A DNA stretch of 64,000 nucleotides from assembly GCA_038093975.1 (NCBI GenBank), contig JBBPTG010000001.1:682001-746000 (forward strand), read 5' to 3'. Each line of letters opens with the position of its first letter. The stretch's first letter is position 1. Source of the stretch: Chalciporus piperatus (lineage: Eukaryota; Basidiomycota; Agaricomycetes; Boletales; Boletaceae). Made by a program: the position numbers and the translations under genes. Below the pieces are notes generated by a model. It had not been told where the DNA came from. It worked only from the letters and a program-made list of their open reading frames with translations, and did not search any database. Positions 12,201 through 21,762 of this stretch are shown in pieces.

Positions 12201-14245
12201 ATATCCGTTGGTTAGGTTGATACTATCAGCGAAGTTTTACAGCAGCGATGTGGCTCTTTCTGTAGTACTGACGATGTCATGTTGTACAAAGTGCGTAAGG
12301 CCCATTGCAGCTGACGTACCCCAGCTGATCGTTTTCCCAAGGCCCGGGAAAACGTCCGGAAGGCAGTCGAGTCACGAAATCCTGCAGAGCGACAGAATTG
12401 GCTAGGAGAATCGTTGAGGTAATGATTCCGATGACCCTCCCCCTACGCGTGCTCCCGCTAAGGTCTCTCGTCAGGTTGTTCACGAAAGGTGCGCGGATAT
12501 TGGAATTCGAGAAGGTCCGTGAAGTATGCAACGAGTATCGGGAGTTGGGCTACGCGAAAGGTTTGTAAGCGAAGACTCGCAACTTGTTTTCGTAACTCAC
12601 ATACCCCCTAGGCGCTGTTGAGCTGCCCCTAGGTTGTGCACGAGCAGCTGACCCCGACAACGTAGGGCTCGAGTATTGGTTTTCTGGATGTCCTCCGAAC
12701 GACGATCGGGCCAAATTTGCGAAAAAACGAACCGATTGTTATCAGCTTGTTCTCGATTCTCTTGATGCATTCGAGGAGAAAGCCACACGCACCCAGGTAC
12801 CTGCCGAAGACCTTGATACGATCCGAAATCATGCATACACCATCGCGTTTTCCAGTGATGACGAGATGTTCCACTCCACGCTATATGACTGGCTGATCCG
12901 CAGAGGGTTGGCTGATGAGTTATTAGCTGTACGCGTGCTTCTTTCTGACTTGAGTTTTTGATGCTGAAAGATGTTCATCCTGTGAAGATGCGACCCCAAT
13001 ACCTCGAGGCACACTTACGGCGTGAACCGGTGACGCTTCCAAAGTATCAACTATTATGGCAGTTCTACGTCAAAGACGGTCAGCCCCTACGTGCGGCGGA
13101 AATCCTCGCCATCCTGGCAGAGTCTACAGAGTATGTCGAACATCTGTCCGTCGGACTTGACTGACTCGTGCATCCACAGCATCGACCTAGACTTGAACGC
13201 ACGGATAGAGTACTTCACCCTCGCGGTCGGAAACGCCAAATCACACCCCATTACCGCCGGTGGTAGGCATGAGACTGCCATCGCATTCCTCACGGACCTT
13301 GAGGAGAAACTCGATGTGGCTCAGGTACAACTTGAGGTATACAATACACTCCTCCCCCATGCCAGCAACCCCAGTGAAGAAGGTCGAAGAATAAGATTGT
13401 TGAACAAACAACTATTCACCATCTCAGAGGTGCGGCCCTGAAATTTTATCCCTTCGAGACGTGTCGCTGACTGGAAATTCAAGCTGTACCAAATGTATGC
13501 GGAGCCGTTCGACTTGCCGGTCATGAAACTCCTCATCCTCCACGTGTCGCAACACCGGGACGAACACGTACTTCGTTCCATCTGGGACGCGATACATGAC
13601 GGTGGTAGGGATGCTCTTAGTTCAACGATATCTTGAGCTCAGTATCTCTTTAGCCATTGAAAAGGACGCAGACCCACAGACCAATGCGGACCAAATTATA
13701 GCAACCTTTGTCCCGTTAGGAAAACGCTTCTATCCCTCCGAAAGCGCCTTCCCACTGCGTAAGCCTGACTCCGGCCCCTCAGGGTCAATGACACTTATCC
13801 ATTACTCTTCAGGGCGTATCGCGACAATGCTGGTCGATTTTTCTTTGAAAAATAGAACACACCTTCCGACAGGTTGGGCCCCCAGGGTCCTAGTTCAATG
13901 CGGTGTGCCGCATGCAGAGATTTGGGATGTTTTGCACGACATGTATGAGTCACACGTAGGTCTTTTGAGTTGTTGCTCGAAACGCCCGCTAAGGGGAGTG
14001 TATATCAGGTCCCCCCGTTCAACCAACAAGCCAGCGTCCAGGCAATATCCTCAGATATCGCCGTCCTGCTCAACGACTGGCTGGAAGAGGCCAAACGACC
14101 GCAATCTACAGCTGCGCGTGCGGAACTACCCGTGGGGCGAATAGACGTGGCCATCAGTCAATACCTCTCGGAACTAGACCCGAGCAATGCTGAGACTAGG
14201 GTCATATATGAGGGCATCAAGCGCCAGCTGCGGCGGAATTATTGA
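9268..14245 (+). CDS. NUP155: Nucleoporin Nup155/Nup170 (inner ring of the nuclear pore)
   Basis: Large structural nucleoporin of the inner ring, about 1300 residues after removal of roughly 18 short introns. Start ATG at 9268: MAVVDIDGLSEASRVL. The N-terminal beta-propeller shows the family's conserved order: DLGDLL, YTVFPDDYRVPF (across an intron), KLVGIPDALFQYY, LLPEIERVWISIDHKLFLWDY (split by introns), then DGRIFMCGSQDGSLYELHYQ and GGVQSLFP, the last being among the most conserved stretches of Nup155 and Nup170. The C-terminal half is an all-helical solenoid in many small exons, ending RRNY at 14245. The window 10129-11200 is one long exon with the propeller's later blades. It converges on the RINGv gene, with 99 bp between the stops. 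Confidence 0.93.
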
Positions 14246-14344
14246 ACGAATGTGATTGCACTTACGTTGTACATAGCTATCTACATGCATGTGTTTCCAT
14301 ATGAGAGCAATCGACATGAAACTATAACGGAGTGGGGAAACAAC

Positions 14345-15344
14345 TCAGTTGACCTCGAGGATCGAATCTTCTGCCCAGGTTAAGAAACGCTCTGCGCACT
14401 TGCGGGTGTAACCGTAAACCTTGTATAAAGCTCTGGAAGGGAATTGAGTAATGATCTCGGTGACAGAGAAATATCACTGTTAACCTTGCGGCACCAATAA
14501 TTATGAAGATGATGATCAATGCGGCTGCTAGGTCCCTTTCGCGGCCTCTTCGGGCTCTGTTTCCTCTCCACCGGGCGATCCACTGTAGTGGCCCAATAAA
14601 GGGTAGAGCCAAAATCATGTGAATCAATGATCCGACTCCGACCATGGGGAGACCAAGCAGGAACCTCCGAACGAAACGACCAAGCAAACCGGGGGGTTCT
14701 GGGACACGCGGCGGAACAGGCATCTTGAGAAGGAGAGACACGTCGAGCTCTGGTGGTAGGATGTCCTGGTCACGGAGGATTCGAATCGCGGCCCGGACGA
14801 GATCCTGTGCGACGTCGATTGGGGAGACGAAGAAATACGACGTGCCGAACACTGACTGCTCCTCTATTGAGCTGAGGAAGTGGCTGGTGAAATAAGAGGA
14901 AAACATGACCAGCAGCGTGAAGAGGAAGCTGGCCAACACGCCCACAACGACTGCAAACGTTTGGTTGAGCGATCCAGGGCTGGAAAGACTCAAGGTAGCA
15001 CCTGCCTGGATTCGTTCCCAGGCCAAAGGCCTTCGTCCGAGCAAAGCGGTAATGAAAGTGACATTGGGGGCAACGCCAAAAGGCGTTGTTGGAACGAGAT
15101 GATAATCTCCATTTCTGCAGACATCTGACGTGAACGTACTTGTGCGCGTAATTGAGAATGCAGGTGTCGGCAAGTTGGACCTGGTGCTTACGCTTATGGT
15201 ACCTGTGCAGAGACATGGTTTGAACAGCCTCCCCAGGGAGGGGTCTGACTCATCGCCATCGAAACAAATGCGACACTGTTTCTCTTGCTGGTCGGCTGCG
15301 CCAGACGAACTGGACTCGTCTTTCTCCTGGTGTTCGTTGGTCAT
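14345..15344 (-). CDS. RINGv (MARCH/Doa10-type) multi-pass membrane E3 ubiquitin ligase
   Basis: About 300 residues. ATG at 15344 (MTNEHQEKDES). Zinc-binding RINGv domain of C4HC3 order: CRICFDG, then PCLCTG, and after a 50-60 nt intron YVHVRCLQKWR with CPQC. Splicing at GTAAGC / CACAAG joins CLCTGTIS to YVHVRC and restores the standard spacing. Three hydrophobic segments follow: FAVVVGVLASFLFTLLVMFS, MVGVGSLIHMILALPFIG and LAAALIIIFIIIGAA. A 52-nt intron at about 14414-14465 then leads to the conserved end LYKVYGYTRKCAERFLTWAE, closing DSILEVN at 14345. Skipping that intron gives a different, non-conserved end, which I rejected. It would ubiquitinate membrane proteins; the substrate cannot be told. 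A Harbinger-like miniature element lies 118 bp upstream of the start. Confidence 0.88.
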
Positions 15345-15461
15345 AGTACCTGTCAGATTCTGTCTATTACTTCCGTTACTGTATTGGATCGAGGGTGAGA
15401 ATAAGGACCGGAACATAATACGAGTAAACAGCCGGAGTCTACTGCTTACCGGTACAACTAA

Positions 15462-15559
15462 GGGCCTGTTCGAGATGGCCAAAAGAACTGCTAAGCGAGT
15501 GCTGCCCGCACTCGGTTAGCACTCGGTTAGCAGCCTTTTTGGCCATCTCGAACAGGCCC
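15462..15559. mobile_element. 98-bp MITE, PIF/Harbinger (Tourist-like) type
   Basis: A 98-bp element with 23-bp perfect terminal inverted repeats beginning GGGCCTGTTCGAGATGGCC (15462-15484 and 15537-15559). It is flanked on each side by TAA (15459-15461 and 15560-15562), read as a 3-bp target duplication. The interior continues the inverted pairing (CTGCTAAGCGAGTGC against GCACTCGGTTAGCAG), so the whole element can fold into one long hairpin; an 11-bp unit GCACTCGGTTA is tandemly doubled on the right arm. TAA duplications and termini starting GGGCCTGTT are known of the PIF/Harbinger superfamily. It has no coding capacity. Confidence 0.85.
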
Positions 15560-15562
15560 TAA

Positions 15563-17921
15563 GTGTCAATCTACCCAACGACTAAAATATTCCGCGGCAC
15601 CAGGTCAAGATCTTATCGGGAACGCTCATATCCAGGGATCGTCTACTAAACTACGCATGCGTTGACTCCTGTCTGAACTGTGCAATCTTGTAAGTAATAT
15701 TGCCTCCTAGTTGTCTTCCTTGGACGTGTTCGTCCAACTTGTGTGTCCAGGGAATTTGCGCTCATCACGTCCACTAACGAGCAACACGTGGACAGACACC
15801 CTAAGGGCTATCTTTCATGATTATTTTGGGCTTTTATCGAGCCCGTCCCACTTCATTCAACGTCAGCGATCGTGCATCATGCATCCCAACGGTCCCGTTT
15901 ACGTCTGGCGTTCTGATTAATCCCGCTTTTCTTTTCTAGAATATCCTGTGAGGCCACATCCTCCTCCGCCTTAATTTGCAAAAAAAATTAATGCGCCATC
16001 GTTCGTCGTCATTACATCGATTTGCACCCCATTTTTTTCCTCAGCGGCAACTGGCGCCCGAGCTAAACGAAGAAAGTGCCTGTTTAGCCAGAGTTTTTTT
16101 TGTGATCGTTTTATTTCTCTGGCTTTGATCCGTCAGGGGTCACTCTCTTCGTCAGCACCCATTTCATGGTGCAAACTTAAACGGAACCTCTCTGGATGTG
16201 CACGTCAAGTTCACAAGGTGTCCTCAAGAATTTATTCGGCGCGCGATCCCGATGTGAGTACAGAATTATATTTCTCCATATATAACTGAAGAAGCCTCTT
16301 CCATTGCAGTTGCTATTGTGATATCGCATGCATGTCCTACTCTAGCCTAGCGGTTGACTCGGCGAGATATGGGGCACAGATCCCGATCAAGGGTTTCGTG
16401 ATTGGAGCAGTCAGATATGCACTCAATAATCGTGCGTATCGATTCCCTCGTGTAACTGAGATCTCGTGGCGCACTTGGGGTCGACTTGACAGGAATTTTG
16501 ATCGTGACCCTGGTCGAAACTTACGTCCCGTTTTGTGTTCGTGAACAAGCCCTCTGGAACAGCGGTGAGATAACTGTTCCCTGGGACGTCACACCCGGAG
16601 TTGTAACGTTTACTTTAGGGGACGTCTCCAAAAGCGCTTTCAGAGTTCCAACAGGCGTTTGGATCATGGATCTCGCATGAGACATCATCGACATCTTGCT
16701 CGCTTGGAAGCTGATTGCTGTACAAGCAACTTAGAGAGCGATGCTCCAGGTGTCCGGTAAGCTGTAATTTACCAACGCTGTGGAAACCTGGCTGTAGCAT
16801 ATTTCGACCCAGTTTCCATGCGGCCCGGGGGTGTGACCTGACACGCTCATGCCTTCCTAACCTGATATTCGAGATGCGTTTTGGAGAAAGCCAGCACGCA
16901 ATCGAGAGATTTAAATTGCGCCTTGTGGGTAGAACCAGAAGTACCACCGAGAACACCGATGGGGATGAGTCCTGTTTCATGATGAGGGGCGAAGCTACCG
17001 CTCTTAGCCACCGCAAAAATTTTCAGCGTGACTGGTAACGCAACTGAGACAGGTTTTAACTTTGCAACGAAGGCAAGAATCACAAAAGCTACATGCATGC
17101 TACTCTTGTCACCGGCAAGTTCCGATATTTACCTTTCCAAAAAGTTGACTTGAACTTCCTCTAGACTTTTCAATATCAGGAAGATTCGCTATGCCCAGAA
17201 GTTTGCTGTCGCGATGGTTACAGTGATGCAGTGAATCAACTTGGAACCACCTTCGTCCTTGAGAGCGTCAGACGAGTCGGGCAACGGCGTTCAGAGGGAA
17301 GCGGGTGTATGTGTGTTTCTGACCCCATCACACCTCAATAGCCGGTGTCACCCCCCGTTCGCCTCCGACTGGTTTCTTGACGGGCCCTACAGAGAGAAAT
17401 GGTCGTTCGGCATCTCTAATCGTCGCCGAGGATTTGAAGCGATTGTCCCTTGAAAGTATTATGGAAGTTATTCGAGTTCAGCATTTGGTACCGATCTAAC
17501 GGCTCAGATTTCAAGTGCTTTCATAGGTCTCTTCTCCCGCCGGACTGACAGCTGATTTGAATCTTCAGGGGCCTTTTGACATCACATTGTGTGTAGTGAT
17601 GATGGATTGGCGGCCATCATCTTGTCACATTCTTCCTTGGTTAAACTCTCCGTCGTCCCTGTCCCAGCTTGACTCCAGGGGTCACAAAATCGCACACTTA
17701 CGTGAGGCCCCTACCACTAGGCAGTTGTTGTGCCGCCTAGACCGACGAATAGGTGCGCTCCGCTTGATATATCAAGTGACGATCGTCAGAGCTTATCGGT
17801 TTTCATCTATCTCAGAACGAACCAAGCCCTGATTGAATCCCCGTCGACTCGCTGGGGGGTATTCACCGCGCATATATCTAGTCAACTTGGAAGGTAGGTC
17901 GGTATCATCAGTTTTCGCAAG
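15563..17921. other. Gene-poor stretch, no confident gene
   Basis: 2.36 kb with no recognisable protein family on either strand. Reading frames are short and frequently stopped. One good splice pair is visible on the plus strand (GTGAGT at about 16255 to TTGCAG at about 16312), so a transcript may cross 16.2-16.7 kb, but joining the exons does not give a protein I recognise. A weak minus-strand candidate is listed separately. The left 350 bp also contain the upstream region of the RINGv gene, and the right end is the promoter of the REX4-like gene. Several poly-T runs (15980-16110) are seen. Confidence 0.5.
16731..17098 (-). CDS. Doubtful small protein, function unknown
   Basis: An ATG at 17098 opens about 80 codons beginning MHVAFVILAFVAKLKPVSVA, a mildly hydrophobic start that could be a signal or anchor segment. 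A plausible intron (GTTAGG to CAGCCAG, about 16802-16869) would join EYQ to VSTALVNYSLPDTWSIAL and a stop at 16731. No family is recognised, codon use gives no clear support, and it sits in an otherwise empty stretch. It could be chance. Recorded so that transcript data can be checked against it. Confidence 0.18.
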
Positions 17922-18783
17922 ATGGAGGCTAAATATCCTATCCCTAGCAATGAACAGATCCTCGCTCTTTCCTGCAGTAATGTCGGGGTAGGACCAGGCG
18001 GAACCACGGCAATGCTTGCGTTCGTATCCTGAATGTCCACGTTCCTTGCGTCGTCGGCTCATTCATCTCATTTCAAGTCGCGTGTCCATCGTCGACTTCA
18101 GGGGCAATGTCGTTCTGGATGCCTTCGTTTCCCCAACTATGGAGGTCAGCGATTATCGTACCTCTACCACTGGGATAGAGGCCTCCCATCTCCAGGCTCG
18201 TAAGTACGCGCCGTCCTGCACCAGCCCTTGCATAAACCCGTCTTTTGGCTCTCCGTGGATCTAGCCGATACACCATCCTTTGATCGGGTTCAACACCACG
18301 TCGCAGAACTCATCAAGGGGAAAGTGATTGTCGGACACAGCCTATGGCACGATCTTTCAGGCAGGGCACTTTTCCTGTTATTCAGATTTGACCGTGCTCA
18401 TTAGACCGACGGAAATAGTTCTAGGGATCCCGCATCCTGCTGTAGCAACGCGTGATGTTGCCCTGTATCAACCTTTCAGAAACGCTCTACGTTCTCCCAA
18501 TCAGATAATCGGTCTGCAGACACTCATGTGGCACCTCATGTCCCGCCGTTGTCAAGATGGTCACATCCATCCCGTATGTCTTTCATTTCGTCCCATGAGC
18601 AATATTGTACCGCGTGCTCGCTGGTCACGGATTTGCTCAAAGTTTACCTCTTCATAGGTTGAAAATGCACGCGCAGCGCTTGATCTATATCGTACAGTCG
18701 CCGCCGAGTGGGAAGGGGCAGTTTCACTAGGAAACTGGCCGAGCTGTCTTCCTCCTAGCACCTTCTCGCGATGCTACCTGTGA
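17922..18783 (+). CDS. REX4-like DEDDh exonuclease fold lacking most catalytic residues
   Basis: Spliced exons from ATG 17922 (MEAKYPIPSNEQIL) give a protein of about 200 residues aligning with the exonuclease domain of REX4/ISG20. Family landmarks: LALDCEMVGVGPGG reads LALSCSNVGVGPGG here, so the Asp and Glu of motif I are both Ser. RVSIVDFRGNVVLDAFV, DYRT, TGI and VGHSLWHDL (motif II Asp kept) follow. Motif III, normally HSSVxDAR, reads HIHPVENAR: the final Asp is Asn and the His is out of register. Introns: 18020-18077 (GT-AG), about 18201-18264, about 18359-18418 with a GC donor (TCAG/GCAGGG), and about 18574-18658. Without the GC-AG splice the frame stops. Either a pseudoenzyme or a decaying paralogue; the full-length frame over five exons favours recent or current function. 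Stop at 18781-18783. Confidence 0.68.
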
Positions 18784-19020
18784 TTACAGTCGCCTGGAGC
18801 CCGACCAAATCCCCTTGGCTTTCTTGTCGATTCACCCATTTCATAATTTGTCGCCCGACATTCCTATGCTATTGCCCAAAGCATTCTGCTTTATAATGTA
18901 TTACTAGTAGCTCCTTGTTCCTGTAGCGATCTCAGTGTACTGTTATACACAATTGCACTCAGGACGAGTCCGCGGATGCTGAGTGAGCGAATATGTATGT
19001 ATGTATCGACGGAACAAACA

Positions 19021-21192
19021 CTATGATTGCTTCGACCTCGAATGATACTTCTCTTCTATCATACGCCATCTCCGATTCCAAACTCCTCGTCGACCGAACA
19101 TTTCACGCCACTTGATCCGTCTTATAGGAGAGACGACTCGGGGGTAATCATTGTAGAACACTCGCCAGCTTGCCTTCCACTCCAATTTGATGATACTGCG
19201 GACGATGTCGAGACGGCCTTCTTTGAGCGCAAGGTTCGCGATACGATGTCGAACCAACTTGGACTCTATGCGCCGTGGGCCCCATCTCTTGTCGAAGAGC
19301 CGTAAAAATTGCATAGCTAGAGTTCCACCTCGGCGGCAACCGCGCAAGGGTCCGAGAAGTAAAAATAACGTCATGGATGTAGGTGTCAAATTTGGGCGAG
19401 CATCCAGGAATTTTCGAAGCATGCGGCGCTGAGCAAAATGCTGTTTAAGACCTGGTTTCCCATGGCGAGTAACCATGGCAAGATGAAGGTGGACAAGGTC
19501 GAGAACGACGCGTCGATCACTTCGTCTCAACCGCGGAGGAAGAGATGCCAAGTAGGATAACGCGGTGGACAAAGCCAAACTTCTCTGTCCAACCAGGAGC
19601 ATCGCCCGCGTGATTATAAGGATAGTTCTGGGGGAAAGTTTGACATCGTCGGAAGCCTGACGCAGCGGTGAAACTTGCATTAGCGCTCGGTATTGCGACT
19701 GTTCAACAGCAGGCGGCCTCTGCCATGGTCGCGGAACAAGCTGTTTCTCGAGTCCATGATGGACTTGTGACGGGAGAGGCTCAACAGCATCCATGCTATT
19801 GTCCCGGACGACGTCCCAACCTCCCTGGTCGCGACTTTCCAAGCTCGCGCCAGCCTCCAACACACCGCTAAAGTCAGCCTCCGCGTCGCTATCGAAGCTG
19901 GTCTCCGTGTTATATTCCCAAGGTGATTTCGGACCAGTCTGCATGTCAGGCTCCATGCCATCCACCACACCAGGCGCACGTTTCCCCATGATCCAGTGAC
20001 GTAGTGCACCCCGCTTCTGTGAACCTAAGAGTTCAAGCCACAATTCGAGAGACATGGGATCGTTCAAACGCAGCGTGGACGCGTTCTTCCGCTCAGTAAC
20101 AGACAGGACAAGTCGCCAGGCCTTGTTCCATCTGTCTGTCCTGACCAACCACCTGACATGCAATTTCCATGTTTCCATGTTGGGCGGGATGCCCTCGGTC
20201 TCCATGGCGTTTAATAAACGTCCCACTCCTCCAAAGGAAGCATTTCGTAGGGCAAGGCCGATGAGAAGATTGAACGATTTGGTGGAGTGCATTGATTCTG
20301 GACACTCGAAATAGTAGTCGATGACCGGGCGGATGGTGAATGGCCCATTGGAGGTGAGCCGTAGGAGATTTCGATAGAGGTCGTTGGGGGAAGTAGGTTG
20401 TTTCATTGTGGGTTGTGGTAACGTTTCCGTATGCGTGCAGACTGGTGTCCCGATAGCTAGAGGTGGATCTGACCAATCGACGTCTGCGACACGCCCAGGG
20501 TCTCGCCAGTCGAAATCATGATTTGAGAGGAATTTGTATTTGATTGGACGCACACGGGGTTTGAACGAGCCGCTCGTCTTTGGGGTAGGCTCCGGAATAA
20601 TTTCGCGGAAATCCTCGACGAGAGATTCGTGGTAGCGGGAATGCGGACGGAGTGATGTGTTATGGACTGGCTTGGGCGCTGAGCCCTCGGATGTAGCAAA
20701 ACCAGTACGTTCGTTGGTCGACCGAGAAGAGTGATCCTGGACATCATTCGCGGATGTTGCAGGCGGAGGCGGAAAATGGGGTGCAGCAGCACGAGTGAAG
20801 TTGAAAGTCGGGGTGGTCTTGGCAGCAAGTTTCACCGAAGAGCGATCCGGGACGTTATTCTCGGGGGTTGTAAATGAAAACTGCAAGTGGGGTGCAGCGG
20901 CGCGGGTGGAGCTGGAAGTCGGGTCGGTCTCGGTAGCAAATTTCGCAGAAGAGCGACCCGAGACGTCATTCTCCGAGGTTGCATGAGAATGCGGCAAGTG
21001 GGATTCAGTGGCACGAGTGAAGCTAGATGCTGGGGTGACCTTGGTATCAACCTTCGAGGTAATCTTAGTGGTGACTGTACGGGTGCGGTCGAGACGTGCG
21101 CGGCGTGACCATGCCTGAGCGGCAGCTGCCTGAAGGATGGAGGAAAGCGGCAAGCCGAGTGGGGTAAGCAGGCGGGCGACATGATGCGGCAT
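19021..21192 (-). CDS. PPR-like, probably mitochondrial, protein with internal repeats
   Basis: Intronless frame of 723 codons from ATG 21192 (MPHHVARLLTPLGLPLSS), with an amphipathic, Arg-rich, acid-free start that suits a mitochondrial presequence. Residues about 50-156 consist of three diverged 37-39 residue repeats of low complexity. The middle holds helical-hairpin repeats of pentatricopeptide type: SFNLLIGLALRNASFGGVG with METEGIPPNMETWKLHVRWL, then further helices (AMLLVGQRSLALSTALSYL). The end is basic (RIKWREMFGRRGVWNRRWR). PPR proteins bind organellar RNA; the particular target is unknown. Being a single 2.2-kb exon sets it apart from all neighbours of similar size. It converges on the REX4-like gene with 237 bp between the stops. 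Confidence 0.7.
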   Translation of the reverse strand: MPHHVARLLTPLGLPLSSILQAAAAQAWSRRARLDRTRTVTTKITSKVDTKVTPASSFTRATESHLPHSHATSENDVSGRSSAKFATETDPTSSSTRAAAPHLQFSFTTPENNVPDRSSVKLAAKTTPTFNFTRAAAPHFPPPPATSANDVQDHSSRSTNERTGFATSEGSAPKPVHNTSLRPHSRYHESLVEDFREIIPEPTPKTSGSFKPRVRPIKYKFLSNHDFDWRDPGRVADVDWSDPPLAIGTPVCTHTETLPQPTMKQPTSPNDLYRNLLRLTSNGPFTIRPVIDYYFECPESMHSTKSFNLLIGLALRNASFGGVGRLLNAMETEGIPPNMETWKLHVRWLVRTDRWNKAWRLVLSVTERKNASTLRLNDPMSLELWLELLGSQKRGALRHWIMGKRAPGVVDGMEPDMQTGPKSPWEYNTETSFDSDAEADFSGVLEAGASLESRDQGGWDVVRDNSMDAVEPLPSQVHHGLEKQLVPRPWQRPPAVEQSQYRALMQVSPLRQASDDVKLSPRTILIITRAMLLVGQRSLALSTALSYLASLPPRLRRSDRRVVLDLVHLHLAMVTRHGKPGLKQHFAQRRMLRKFLDARPNLTPTSMTLFLLLGPLRGCRRGGTLAMQFLRLFDKRWGPRRIESKLVRHRIANLALKEGRLDIVRSIIKLEWKASWRVFYNDYPRVVSPIRRIKWREMFGRRGVWNRRWRMIEEKYHSRSKQS
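20725..21045 (-). repeat. Three in-frame tandem repeats within the PPR-like gene
   Basis: About 111-117 bp per unit, encoding residues 50-88, 89-125 and 126-156. Shared core in protein: FTRAxxxH, then a Ser/Pro-rich part, then ENDV or NNVP followed by RSS. Identity between units is partial, so the duplication is old. The units keep frame, and no intron is present. Confidence 0.75.
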
Positions 21193-21762
21193 GCATGAGT
21201 ATGGGCTGAAGCGAGGTCAATGGGTCAATGAGGGTATGGACTTGTCATCTTTTGCAACTCACGTGGACGCGCAGGAGCTGCCTGGGAGGTGGATCAAGGT
21301 CAGTGTTATGCCAGTGTTATGGGTGTAGTTTTTCGGTGTAACCTACTTTGGACGCGCAGATCTGCCTGAGTGCTTTGAAAGGATCAAAGAGAGTACAGCT
21401 CGTATCTACTGCGACTTACTTGGGCGCGCAGAACTACCTCGGAGCTGGAGCACGGAATCCAAGAATTAAGGACGGGTACTCGTAGAGGTCGGCACTAGCA
21501 ATTTGACACTGACACCGTGGCAAACTTTCGGGAGAATATCCATATCAAGGTCAATAACCGGAGTCAGATCTATGCTCAAATCCAATTCTCAGGTAAGTAT
21601 GTGAGGAGGAAGGTGAACCAAGCTTGATGGGATTGAGAATGATAATGATGTGCATGCGATAATTATTAAACATGGTCAACAAAAAGTATGCAGAAATACA
21701 GAGCTGCAGCGCTGCCAGTCCCCATTATCCCAACGTGCCCTTCCAGCAGGCAACCAACCCTA
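21193..21762. promoter_or_regulatory. 5' leader of the PPR-like gene with triplicated exon-like repeat; then STS1 3' flank
   Basis: 570 bp without a coding frame. On the minus strand a 5'-UTR intron is visible: GTGAGTTGC (about 21264) to GCTTCAG (about 21208). Three diverged copies of a block with core GGACGCGCAGA and CTGCCT (plus-strand reading) lie at about 21256-21300, 21341-21395 and 21414-21455. On the minus strand each copy ends in TGCGCGTCCA or a close variant directly followed by a donor-like GTGAGT, GTAGGT or GTAAGT. The right part up to 21762 is the 3' flank of STS1. Confidence 0.45.

Noticed and set aside
14322..14420. RINGv protein ending at 14322 without the last intron
   Set aside because: Splicing the 52-nt intron gives the conserved YTRKCAERFLTWAEDSILEV end instead.
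16966..17055. C/D-like boxes (ATGATGA at 16977, CTGA at about 17045) with a CCTGT/ACAGG stem
   Set aside because: No rRNA complementarity at the D guide and no host intron; likely chance.
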